64,000 nt of DNA, taken from Phycisphaerales bacterium. Lineage in GTDB: Bacteria; Planctomycetota; Phycisphaerae; Phycisphaerales; SM1A02. Position 1 is the first letter of the stretch, and each line of letters opens with the position of its first letter. The DNA lies in assembly GCA_030748575.1 (NCBI GenBank), contig JASMLR010000001.1, positions 197,900 to 261,899 on the forward strand, read 5' to 3'. The notes under the pieces were generated by a model. That model was not told the origin of the DNA. It worked only from the letters and a program-made list of their open reading frames with translations, and ran no database searches. This document shows, piece by piece, positions 27,488 through 36,424 of the stretch. The position numbers and the translations under genes were made by a program.

Positions 27488-28213
27488 TCAGGCGCGACGA
27501 CGCCGGCGACCCCGGATGCCGGCTGCGGCGAGCACCGCGAGTGCGGCGGGGGCGGGAATGATGACGGTGACCGTCGCGTCAATCGCGATGACGTCATCGG
27601 TGAACCCGACGGTCTGCTCGACCTGCCAGCCCGCTGCACCGCTGAACGTGATGAGTTGAAGGACTTCATCACTCATGTCGTGCAGTCCGAGGTCGTTGAA
27701 CTGCAGGTAGAGACTCTGGCCGATGGACAAGTCGGTCATGGACATCGCTTCGTACGAGATGTCGGCTTGCCACTGGAAGGCCCCGACGCCGACGAGAAGA
27801 TCGCCGCCTCCCGGGGAGACGACCCATGTGCCGCCGGCGTCCAGATTGACCATCGTGGTGTCGATGCCTTCCCAGACAAGTTGGCAGCCCAACACCGATG
27901 TCGGGGGGGTGCCAGGGGCCGTGCCGTCCACGCCATCAAACAGATTGATCAGCGACAGGCCCTGCTCGGTTTCGGCGAGCATGATCGACAGATGCCCACG
28001 CGTCTCGATTCCGGCGGCGTTGAGGCTGTCTTGAATCTCGCCGAGGTCCGCCGGGGAGATCACCGAGCCGCCCTCTGCAAAGAGTCCGGGAATGCTCCCC
28101 GCAGTCAGGTCGATCGTCTCACCGTTGAGTGTCATGCTCAGAACGGTCTGCTCGGCCACGGCGGGGGCCGCCATCGCCACAGCAAGGCCCACTCCGGCCA
28201 CGAGGGCCGGCAT
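27488..28213 (-). CDS. Secreted protein with PEP-CTERM-like C-terminal sorting signal
   Basis: Start MPALVAGVGLAVAMAAPAVAEQT at 28213; C-term IPAPAALAVLAAAGIRGRRRRRA. Confidence 0.75.
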   Translation of the reverse strand: MPALVAGVGLAVAMAAPAVAEQTVLSMTLNGETIDLTAGSIPGLFAEGGSVISPADLGEIQDSLNAAGIETRGHLSIMLAETEQGLSLINLFDGVDGTAPGTPPTSVLGCQLVWEGIDTTMVNLDAGGTWVVSPGGGDLLVGVGAFQWQADISYEAMSMTDLSIGQSLYLQFNDLGLHDMSDEVLQLITFSGAAGWQVEQTVGFTDDVIAIDATVTVIIPAPAALAVLAAAGIRGRRRRRA

Positions 28214-28271
28214 GGCAAGGGCGTTGTCTTGACGCTGCACCCGGTTCACGTGGCGTGGATCCTCATCTCCC

Positions 28272-28308
28272 TCCGCAGAAGACCCTGTCCGAACAGGGTT
28301 TGCGGAGA
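28272..28308. repeat. Nested inverted repeat (two coaxial perfect stems) in the leader of 27488-28213
   Basis: CTCCGCA ... ACCCTGT-CCGA-ACAGGGT ... TGCGGAG. Confidence 0.6.
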
Positions 28309-28427
28309 TTCGGGGCCCCAGCATACGATCCCGGAGCCCCGATTCCAAGGAGAGATGCGTCAGGAACGCTCAACGGATCCATCAAACGTGTGATTTCGGA
28401 GGATCTGGGGGGGTTGTGGGGAGATTT

Positions 28428-29870
28428 CTAGAGCAGCGGGCTCATCAGGCCGGCGAGATTGCGGACCAATCGCCCTGGGATCCGCTGCTGGAGCCAGATG
28501 TCCGGGTCCACAGGCCGGCTGTCATTGAGATAGGACTTCTGGAGAAATCGGAGGGAGCTTGCGAAGTCGTCGCACCAGCCGAACAGGCTGACTTCAAAGT
28601 TGAGTTCCAGGCTCCGGCGATCGAGATTCGCTGACCCGAGCATAAAGAGGGTGCGGTCGATGGTCATCGTTTTTGCATGCAGAAGACCGGCCTGATACTC
28701 CTGAATCTCGACGCCGGCCTTGATCAGCCCCGCGTAGTGACTTCGACTTGCAAGGCTGACCAGATGCGAGTCGTTGCGGGCCGGGACAATCAGAGTTGTC
28801 TTCACCCCCCGCATCGCCGCGGTCCGAAGGGCCGACTCGGTCGCGGCATCCGGAACGTAGTAGGGCGTCGTCAGAATGAGTTCGTCACGGGCGGCATGAA
28901 AGCACGCCTGCAGCATCTGTGTCAGTGCTTCGTTGTTGAAGTTCGGCCCCGTTCCGATGACCTGGCAGGAGGCCCTGCCAGGCGCTTCGGTGATCGGGGC
29001 CTCGAGCAACGCGGTATGGGATTCGCCGACCGACACTTGCCAGTCTTCAAGAAAGAGCCGCTGCAGATCCCGCACGGCCGGTCCGCGGAGTTGTGCCATG
29101 CAGTCGACCCAGGGGGCGTATCTCGCTTTCGGCGCGAAGGCGGGCGAGGCAATGTTTCTGCTGCCCACCCACCCGATCTCGTTGTCGATCACGGCGATCT
29201 TGCGGTGGTTGCGCAAATCGAGGCGGGCGAAGATCAGCCGGAAGAGCCGAGCCGGAAGCATCTCGGCAACGTGTACGCCACCGGTAGCAAGATCACGCCG
29301 AAGGTTGGACTTCAAGAACGCTCTGGAGCCGGCGGAATCCACTTGCAGGCGTACGGCCACGCCGCGGGCTGCGGCCCGCAGGAGGGCCTCCGCGATGTGC
29401 TCGCCGACATCATCGACGAGGTAGATATAGGTCAGAAGGTGGACGGTATCGGTGGCGGCGTCGATGTCCCGGACGAAGTCATGGACAAAAGCCTGCGGAC
29501 TTCGGGACAGTTGCAGTGCGTTTCCACCGAGCGTGTCTGACTCGCTGATAGCGTTGGCGAGGGAGAAGACCCGGTCATACGGCGGGGGGATCTCAGGTTG
29601 CATGTGGGCGACCACCTCGGGTCGCCCAATCTGAGTCTTGACTGAGTGCGAGTGGACGATCGCGTGTTGACACCTGCGGACACCTGCGATCCGAGGCCCG
29701 CCAAAAAACAGATAGGCGACGGCCCCGACAAAGGGTGTCAGCACGATAAAGACGATCCACGCAAGACGGGCGTCGCCGGTCCCAGTCTGCCGCAGAAGCA
29801 GCAGGCACACCAGCCAGACACACAGGACGATGTGGGCGATCAGAGAGACGGTTGGCCAGAGCACGGTCAT
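28428..29870 (-). CDS. Cardiolipin synthase-like phospholipase D family protein
   Basis: Two PLD motifs: DLRNHRKIAVIDNEIGWVGSRNI and GLLHAKTMTIDRTLFMLGSANLDRRS; N-terminal TM segments. Confidence 0.9.
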   Translation of the reverse strand: MTVLWPTVSLIAHIVLCVWLVCLLLLRQTGTGDARLAWIVFIVLTPFVGAVAYLFFGGPRIAGVRRCQHAIVHSHSVKTQIGRPEVVAHMQPEIPPPYDRVFSLANAISESDTLGGNALQLSRSPQAFVHDFVRDIDAATDTVHLLTYIYLVDDVGEHIAEALLRAAARGVAVRLQVDSAGSRAFLKSNLRRDLATGGVHVAEMLPARLFRLIFARLDLRNHRKIAVIDNEIGWVGSRNIASPAFAPKARYAPWVDCMAQLRGPAVRDLQRLFLEDWQVSVGESHTALLEAPITEAPGRASCQVIGTGPNFNNEALTQMLQACFHAARDELILTTPYYVPDAATESALRTAAMRGVKTTLIVPARNDSHLVSLASRSHYAGLIKAGVEIQEYQAGLLHAKTMTIDRTLFMLGSANLDRRSLELNFEVSLFGWCDDFASSLRFLQKSYLNDSRPVDPDIWLQQRIPGRLVRNLAGLMSPLL

Positions 29871-29898
29871 GCCTCCTGGCTGCCGGGCACCGTGGAGG

Positions 29899-30771
29899 TC
29901 ATCGTCCGACGACGTGTGAGGCCATCGTCAGGTCGAGTACCTGCGGTGTGTTCATGTCGATCCGCCCGTGGGTGCGAAACCCGGACTCCAGGCGAAAGAG
30001 TTTGCGGTCGGCCAGGGTTTCCAGCGGCGTTTCCTCTCCGGGTGGAGCGCCCCAGACGATGCGTGTGCCCATGGTGGTCCACAGGATGAGCCTGCCACTT
30101 CTGTCGAAGTCGCTGACGTCAATCGCCTCAATCTGCGTTGCCCACGGTTGCCCACGCAGCAGGCGGTGCAGGCGGAGCGCTGCCTGCATGTCGTCGCCGG
30201 GCCAGTGCCGCTGAGCGCGGCTTGGTCGATTCTCCGCTGGAGATCGAATGGCGATGACATGCGTGCCCGGCTCCATCTGAATGCCCTCGGGAAGCGGTTG
30301 CCCTCGGGGGCCGATCACGACCTCGCCAAAGTCGTCGTGTACGGTCGCGATCGGCTGCAGAAACGTCGCTTCCACCTCAATGTCCCCCGACGCAGTCCGC
30401 TGCACTCGGGTGACCGATTCGAACCATCCTGAACGCTCAAGGGCGCCGTGGATCCCCGTCAGCAGCGGCCGGCCCGACACGGTTCCCTGCACCTGCCTGC
30501 TGGCGACACGGCCAAGGTGCGCAACGACGGAATCGCCGACCCACGTTGGCGTGCCCAGAAAGCGGATCTCTCCGGGAGGCGGGGCCGCGTCCGCCGCGGT
30601 GCGGCGGAGCGTTGGCACGAGGATCATGAGGGTCACCGCGAAGGCGGCCAGCACGGCCCATCCGCCGGCATCACCCCGAAGGTGGCCCCCAACCCCTTGA
30701 ATTCGGTGTCGGAGGGAGGAGGTCCCCGCCTTCTTCGTGTGCTTCTTCCTGCCCTTGAATGATCCTGCCAT
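29899..30771 (-). CDS. FtsQ/DivIB-like cell division protein (divergent)
   Basis: Basic N-term, single TM (GGWAVLAAFAVTLMILVPTL), beta-rich extracytoplasmic region; immediately downstream of murC-murB-ddl on the same strand. Call rests partly on gene order. Confidence 0.55.
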   Translation of the reverse strand: MAGSFKGRKKHTKKAGTSSLRHRIQGVGGHLRGDAGGWAVLAAFAVTLMILVPTLRRTAADAAPPPGEIRFLGTPTWVGDSVVAHLGRVASRQVQGTVSGRPLLTGIHGALERSGWFESVTRVQRTASGDIEVEATFLQPIATVHDDFGEVVIGPRGQPLPEGIQMEPGTHVIAIRSPAENRPSRAQRHWPGDDMQAALRLHRLLRGQPWATQIEAIDVSDFDRSGRLILWTTMGTRIVWGAPPGEETPLETLADRKLFRLESGFRTHGRIDMNTPQVLDLTMASHVVGR

Positions 30772-30857
30772 GACGCACCAACGTCTCCTGACGGCGTGGA
30801 CCGCCGCATGGTGCTCTATCGGTCGATTGGCGGCGGTTTCAGCACCCTGGTGACCAA

Positions 30858-31745
30858 TCAGTTCAGGGCAGCGCGAACCAGGCGGTCACAGAGGGCCGCC
30901 AGAGACCACCCGGCTGCGGCAGCGGCCATGGGCAGCAGCGAGTGGCTTGTGAATCCGGGCATGGTGTTGACTTCCAGCATCCAGGGCCCGTGTTGGTCCA
31001 GCACAAAGTCAACCCGGGCCAGGTCCGTCACGTCAGCGGCCTGGCAGAGCCGGAGGGATCGCTCCGCCAGCCCGGCCCGAAGCGAATCGGAGAGTTGGGG
31101 GTCAACGGTGTAGGTCGTGTCGTCGCGGAGGTACTTGGCGTCATAGTCGTAGAACGGGGTCGCTGGGGAAATCTCAATGACTGGCAACGCCACGCCGTCG
31201 ACCACGCCGACGGTCAGTTCCCGGCCGTCCACACGCTTCTCAACCATGGCAGCGCCTCGCAGTCTGATCAGCGCGTCCACGGCTGCGGCCGTGTCGGACT
31301 CCGAGTGGCACATGGAGAGGCCGAGGCTCGACCCCTCCGCAACTGGTTTGACGACCACCGGCGGATCGATGGAGACCGCACGTGCTTCCGTGAGGACGGT
31401 CCATGGGGGCGTCTCGATGCCAATGTCAGCGGCGAGCGTCTTCAGCGTGTGCTTGTCCATGCAGAGGGCCGCCGCCTCCGGGCCGGCCCCGACAAACGGT
31501 CTTCCGTCGGCCGTGAGCAGTCGCTGCAGCGGCCCGCCTTCGCCCCACGGGCCGTGGAGGACGGGCACAAGGACATCGCCCGGCAGTCGCGTGATGGCTT
31601 CCTGATCCGGCTGGTCGATCACGACATCGTGCACATGCCATCCGGCCTCCCGAAGGGCGGCGGCGACGGCCGTCCCGGACGCAATGCTCACCTCCCGCTC
31701 GCCGTCCGGGCCACCCATCAGGACCGACACGATGGGTGCGCTCAT
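30858..31745 (-). CDS. ddl: D-alanine--D-alanine ligase
   Basis: VLMGGPDGEREVSIASGTAVAAAL, VPVLHGPWGEGGPLQRLL, VKPVAEGSSLGLSM, RVDFVLDQHGPWMLEVNTMPGFTSHSLLPMAA. Confidence 0.92.
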   Translation of the reverse strand: MSAPIVSVLMGGPDGEREVSIASGTAVAAALREAGWHVHDVVIDQPDQEAITRLPGDVLVPVLHGPWGEGGPLQRLLTADGRPFVGAGPEAAALCMDKHTLKTLAADIGIETPPWTVLTEARAVSIDPPVVVKPVAEGSSLGLSMCHSESDTAAAVDALIRLRGAAMVEKRVDGRELTVGVVDGVALPVIEISPATPFYDYDAKYLRDDTTYTVDPQLSDSLRAGLAERSLRLCQAADVTDLARVDFVLDQHGPWMLEVNTMPGFTSHSLLPMAAAAAGWSLAALCDRLVRAALN

Positions 31746-32674
31746 GCCCGCCCTCTCGTCCAGACGACGACTTCCGGATGAAGTTCGATGCCACTGTGCG
31801 CGCGAACACGAGATCGAATCTCGTCGATGAGATTGCGGACGTCGGTGGCGCTGGCACCTGGCGTTGTGACGATGAAGTTGGCGTGGTGGTGGCTGACACA
31901 GGCGCCCCCAACCGTCAGTCCCTTGAGCCCGGCCTGGTCAATGAGCGCGCCGGCGGACAGTTCGGTGTCCGCGTCCGTTGGATTCCGAAAGGCGCATCCG
32001 GCGCTGTGGTCCGCCATGGGTTGGGTGGACCGCTTGTGCTGGAAGACCTCCATGACGCGTTCTCGCACGCGGATGGGGTCATCCTCGGCCAGCGTGATCG
32101 TGCTCTCAAGAACAATGCCCGCGGGCAGGTCGCTTCCCCGATATCGAAAGCCGAGGTCCGCCGCATCAAACACACGCACGTCTCCGTCCATCGACAGGTG
32201 GGTTACCGTGCGAAGGCACTTGCTGATGTCGCCCCAGGCACCGCCCGCGTTCATTCGGATGGCACCGCCGATGGTGCCCGGAATACCCGCCATCATCTCA
32301 AAGCCGCTGAGGCCCCTTCGTTTCGTGTCCTGAACAAGGCGAAACAGATCGGCGCCGGCGCCGACCGACGTGGCGTTGATCTCGCCGCTTGCCGAATACT
32401 TCACCTGGCGGAACGCCGGCGCGTCCAACTTGACGACCACGCCGCCGACCCCCGCGTCGTCCACCAGCAGGTTGGCGCCGCCGCCAAGCACGCGAACGTC
32501 GATGTCGTCACGCCGGCATCTTCGGACCAGTTCAACGAGGGCATCGGAGTTCCTGGGAGACACGAGCAGATCGGCTCGCCCGCCGATGCCGTACCAGGTC
32601 ATGGCGCCGATCGGGGTGTCGAGCGAGACGTCGACGTCGAGATCTCCCAGGAGCGATGACCGCGAGATAGTCAT
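31742..32674 (-). CDS. murB: UDP-N-acetylmuramate dehydrogenase
   Basis: PIGAMTWYGIGGRADLLVSP, VLGGGANLLVDDAGVGGVVV, GFEMMAGIPGTIGGAIRMNAGGAWGDI, AGCAFRNP; start overlaps murC stop by 4 bp. Confidence 0.93.
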   Translation of the reverse strand: MTISRSSLLGDLDVDVSLDTPIGAMTWYGIGGRADLLVSPRNSDALVELVRRCRRDDIDVRVLGGGANLLVDDAGVGGVVVKLDAPAFRQVKYSASGEINATSVGAGADLFRLVQDTKRRGLSGFEMMAGIPGTIGGAIRMNAGGAWGDISKCLRTVTHLSMDGDVRVFDAADLGFRYRGSDLPAGIVLESTITLAEDDPIRVRERVMEVFQHKRSTQPMADHSAGCAFRNPTDADTELSAGALIDQAGLKGLTVGGACVSHHHANFIVTTPGASATDVRNLIDEIRSRVRAHSGIELHPEVVVWTRGRA

Positions 32675-34125
32675 GAGGTCGGTTCCATGAAGTCTCTTGC
32701 GATGGTCCACACTGGGCCTGCGCCCATGACGACCAGCAAGTCGCCCGCTTCAAGTGTCGCCTCGAGGTTGGCGATGATTCGGTCGAAGTCCGGTTCGTGC
32801 GATGCGCACACCCCTCGTTGGCGTACGCGGTCGACCAGATCTCCAGCGTTCACCTTCTTGCGTTCGGCGGCAGAGTCGCGAACAAAGTAGATATCGGGCA
32901 CGATGACTTCGTCTGCGGCTGCGAAGGACTCTGCAAACTGGTCGAGGAGGAACCGCGTCCGGCTGTGCTGATGGGGCTGAAAGACGCACACGAGCCTCCT
33001 CGGGTCTTCGGCAGCGCGAAGCGACCGAAGCGTCTTCTCGATCTCCGTCGGGTGATGGCCGTAGTCCGTGTACACGGTGACGTCGCCCCGTGGGAGCGTC
33101 CGAACTCCGAGTCGCTCCATCCGGCGGTCCACGCCTCGGAATCGGGCGATCGCATCAGCCGCGGCGTCCCACTCCGTTCCCAACTGGTGTGCCAGAATGA
33201 CCGCTGCGGCCGCATTGAGGGCGTTGTGAGCGCCGGGCATTGTGTTGGTCCATTGGGTGACCCACATGCCGTCTCGAAGGATGCCTGCCCGTCGGACGGA
33301 GGCGTCCCAGACGACCTGGTAGTTCGCTTCCGGGTGAAACCCGAATGTGGAGACGTGGCAGGCCAGCGGTGGCGTGATGGCGGCGCGGCGGGCGCCATCG
33401 TGGGCGATCAGCAAAGAGCCACCGTCCGCAGCGGGCGGCAGCAGGGCCGCGAACCCCCGAAAGGCATCGACGATCTCGTCCAGCCCCTCGTAGATGTCTA
33501 GGTGATCCTCTTCAACGTTGTTGATCAACCCGACCGTGGGGCGGTGCTCATGAAACGAGCGATTGAACTCACAAGCCTCTGTGATCAGGATGCCGCCCTC
33601 GCCGGCGTGTGGGCCGTGGGGGACCGTGGCTGCCCCACGCCGGCTGCCGCCTCCGATCTGCTCGCAGTGAGCCCCGATGATGAACCCGGGGTCGAGGTCG
33701 GTGTCGATGAGAATCCACGCGAGCATGGCGGCCGTCGTGCTCTTGCCGTGGGTGCCGGCAATGCTGACGCCAAGGCGATCCTGCTGGACCAGTCCCAGTG
33801 CCGCCGCATAGTGAATGCAGGGGGCGCCGCTGGCGGCTGCGGCGACCCGCTGCGGATGGTCTTCGGGGACGGCCGCCGACGCGATCATCAGGTCGGGTGC
33901 TGCGGGGAGGCTGTCGCCGCCGATCTGCACGTTGATGCCGTCGCGGTTGAGTACATCGGTGACGGGGGACCTGGTTGCGTCCGAGCCGGCAACCTCAAGG
34001 CCCCGGGCCTGAAGTATGCGGGCCAGGCCGGACATGCCGCACCCGCCGATGCCGATCATCCACACCGACCCTCCGGCCCGGGGGAGGGCCGCTATCGGTG
34101 ACTCTGGCTGGTCGCTGCTCGGCAT
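32671..34125 (-). CDS. murC: UDP-N-acetylmuramate--L-alanine ligase
   Basis: VWMIGIGGCGMSGLARILQARGLEVAGSD, AGTHGKSTTAAMLAWIL, TDYGHHPTEIEKTL, FQPHQHSRTRFL. Confidence 0.95.
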   Translation of the reverse strand: MPSSDQPESPIAALPRAGGSVWMIGIGGCGMSGLARILQARGLEVAGSDATRSPVTDVLNRDGINVQIGGDSLPAAPDLMIASAAVPEDHPQRVAAAASGAPCIHYAAALGLVQQDRLGVSIAGTHGKSTTAAMLAWILIDTDLDPGFIIGAHCEQIGGGSRRGAATVPHGPHAGEGGILITEACEFNRSFHEHRPTVGLINNVEEDHLDIYEGLDEIVDAFRGFAALLPPAADGGSLLIAHDGARRAAITPPLACHVSTFGFHPEANYQVVWDASVRRAGILRDGMWVTQWTNTMPGAHNALNAAAAVILAHQLGTEWDAAADAIARFRGVDRRMERLGVRTLPRGDVTVYTDYGHHPTEIEKTLRSLRAAEDPRRLVCVFQPHQHSRTRFLLDQFAESFAAADEVIVPDIYFVRDSAAERKKVNAGDLVDRVRQRGVCASHEPDFDRIIANLEATLEAGDLLVVMGAGPVWTIARDFMEPTS

Positions 34126-34191
34126 CGCCGGAGTCTATGCGGGCGAAGCCCGCCGCGGGCCCGCTTCCGCGGCGAAGGTATCCTCCCCCGT

Positions 34192-35574
34192 ATGAGCCAA
34201 CGCGATCTTCATGATGTTGTCCACGCCCAGATTCTCGTCGTCGATGACGAAGCCGACCATGCCGACACGATGGCGGAGGCGCTCAGACGCCTCGGGCACG
34301 TCTGCACGATTGTGACCTCGGCCTCGCAGGCCGAAGAGGAGCTCAAGTACGGCAACTTCGACGTCGTCGTTACCGACCTCTCCATGGAGACCGAAGAGGC
34401 GGGCCTCCGCGTACTCTCGCTGACCCGCGAACACCAGCCCGAGGCTGAAGCGCTCATGGTGACCGCTCACGGGGACATCGCCACGGCCAAGGCCGCGCTC
34501 CAGGGGGGGGCCTACGACTTCATCGAGAAGCCCCTTGATCTGGAGGTGTTTCGCAACCTCGTTCAGCGTGCGGTGGAGACGGTCCGGCTGCGGAACGCCA
34601 ACTCGCGTTTGCAAGATCGCGTCGAGGCGGCGTGGGGCTTTGAGGGCATCATTGGGGAGTCGCCTGCGATTCGAAAGGTCATCTCGACCATTCGCCAGGT
34701 GGGCCCGAGCACCATCCCCGTGCTGATTACCGGCGAGTCCGGAACCGGCAAGGAACTGGTTGCGCAGGCTGTCCACAATCAATCCAAGCGTGCCGGGAAG
34801 CGGTACGTCACCTTCAACTGCGCTGGCCAGAGCGAGAGCCTGCTCGAGGACCAATTGTTCGGCCACTCCAGGGGTGCTTTCACCGGCGCCGACAAAGACC
34901 GCGAGGGCGTGTTCGAGTACGCCGACAAGGGCACGCTCTTCCTGGATGAGATTGGGGACATGCCGCTCACCATGCAGTCCAAGCTGCTGCGTGTGCTGGA
35001 GAGTGGGGAGGTCATCCGGCTCGGAACCAACGCGGCCCAGCACGTCGACGTGCGGTTCGTCAGCGCGACCAATCGTGATCTGCGGAGCCTCATCGACGAG
35101 AGCGGGTTCAGGGAGGATCTCTACTTCCGGATCAATGGCGCCGAGATTCACCTTCCGGCCCTGCGTGAGCGCCGCGAGGACATTCCACTGCTGATCAATC
35201 ATGCCGCTGGACGGTTTGCCGCGGAAATGGACCGGCCGGCGCCGGACTTCACCGAGCCGGCCATGATGCGACTCATTTCGTACAACTGGCCGGGCAACGT
35301 GCGGCAACTCTTCAACGTCGTGCAGCGGATGATCGTCATGACGGAGGGCTCCCGCGTGGATGTGGGCGACGTCCCCGACGACATCAGGCTGCACGAGGAT
35401 GACGAGCACCTGCATCTGGGAAGCCTCGCGGGCGTTGGGCTGGATCGCCTTGAAAAGGAAGCGATTCGCCAGACACTGGTGATGACCGGTTCCAACCGTG
35501 AGCAGGCGGCAGAGATCCTCGGGATCGGCGAGCGTACGCTCTATCGCAAACTCAAGGAGTACGGGCTCAAGTAG
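34192..35574 (+). CDS. Sigma-54-dependent response regulator (NtrC family)
   Basis: Receiver [21 protein letters not shown]+ [32 protein letters not shown] (GAFTGA); C-terminal [32 protein letters not shown]. Confidence 0.95.
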   Translation: MSQRDLHDVVHAQILVVDDEADHADTMAEALRRLGHVCTIVTSASQAEEELKYGNFDVVVTDLSMETEEAGLRVLSLTREHQPEAEALMVTAHGDIATAKAALQGGAYDFIEKPLDLEVFRNLVQRAVETVRLRNANSRLQDRVEAAWGFEGIIGESPAIRKVISTIRQVGPSTIPVLITGESGTGKELVAQAVHNQSKRAGKRYVTFNCAGQSESLLEDQLFGHSRGAFTGADKDREGVFEYADKGTLFLDEIGDMPLTMQSKLLRVLESGEVIRLGTNAAQHVDVRFVSATNRDLRSLIDESGFREDLYFRINGAEIHLPALRERREDIPLLINHAAGRFAAEMDRPAPDFTEPAMMRLISYNWPGNVRQLFNVVQRMIVMTEGSRVDVGDVPDDIRLHEDDEHLHLGSLAGVGLDRLEKEAIRQTLVMTGSNREQAAEILGIGERTLYRKLKEYGLK

Positions 35575-36358
35575 CCTCGCCGCCGTGGTCTGTGAAGATC
35601 ACGCTCTTGCACGTCAGGCTCCCCTCTGCCTTTGCCAGTTCCGTGGAGGGTACGGTCACCAGGCGAAACCCTCTCGCTTCCAGCCGTCCGGCAGTGTGTG
35701 GGAACTGGGACGGGAACAGCACCGCATCGCCGATTCGAATGGCGTTGCCGGCGAATGGTTCGTCCGGGTGCGTCTCGATCACATCGAGGCCGGAGAAGTG
35801 GGAGACATCCACCCACTCGGAGTTGGCAAGGATCGTGCCGTCGCCGAGGTAGGTTGCGGCAGTCTTCAGGTGCAGCGCGCCGGGGACGGGGACCGCCACC
35901 ACGCTGTAGCCGTGGGGTTGCAGAAGCGATCGCAACTGCGAGATTCCCTCGTCATTGGTGCGGGTTGATCGGCCGACAAAGATGGTGTGGTCGACCTGCA
36001 TGACGTCGCCACCTTCCAGCGTTCCGGGCGGTTCGATGGCCGCGACGGTCCGGTACCTGGACACCGTCTCCACGGCGGAGTCGACTTCGCCGCGTCTGGA
36101 CTCGGCGCCAGGTCTGGTGCGTACCGCCAATTCGTCGACGACGACCAGGATGTCCTCGACGAAAACGGCATCGGGGTGATGGTGGAGGGGCTCCAGATCG
36201 ATCACCGTCACACCCATGCTGCGAAGGGCCGAGACGTATGCAGCATGCTGCGCGGCCGCCTCGGCGTGGGAGAGGGGCTCGCGAGCCATGTGCGTCAATT
36301 CGCACTCTTGAATGGATCGGCTGACCTGTCGGGTGAGGGCGAGCAGCATGGCGGCCAT
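35567..36358 (-). CDS. Dimethylargininase (DDAH)-like amidinotransferase-fold hydrolase
   Basis: HHHPDAVFVEDILVVVDELAVRTRPGAESRRGE, GTLEGGDVMQVDHTIFVGRSTRTNDEGI, GSLTCKSVIF; start trimmed to MAAMLLALTRQVS. Confidence 0.85.
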   Translation of the reverse strand: MAAMLLALTRQVSRSIQECELTHMAREPLSHAEAAAQHAAYVSALRSMGVTVIDLEPLHHHPDAVFVEDILVVVDELAVRTRPGAESRRGEVDSAVETVSRYRTVAAIEPPGTLEGGDVMQVDHTIFVGRSTRTNDEGISQLRSLLQPHGYSVVAVPVPGALHLKTAATYLGDGTILANSEWVDVSHFSGLDVIETHPDEPFAGNAIRIGDAVLFPSQFPHTAGRLEARGFRLVTVPSTELAKAEGSLTCKSVIFTDHGGEAT

Positions 36359-36424
36359 GGTACAGGTTCTGCGGCCCAAATTCGGGGCGGTGCACGAAGT
36401 TCGGATTGGTGAGATACTCGCCGC

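Noticed and set aside
34139-34164. GC-only hairpins GCGGGC-GAA-GCCCGC and GCGGGCCCGC in the murC/NtrC spacer
   Set aside because: Expected by composition in a high-GC intergenic region; no T tract and in a divergent promoter region.
34135-35415. 426-aa ORF antisense to the NtrC-type regulator
   Set aside because: Shadow of a clear sigma-54 regulator.
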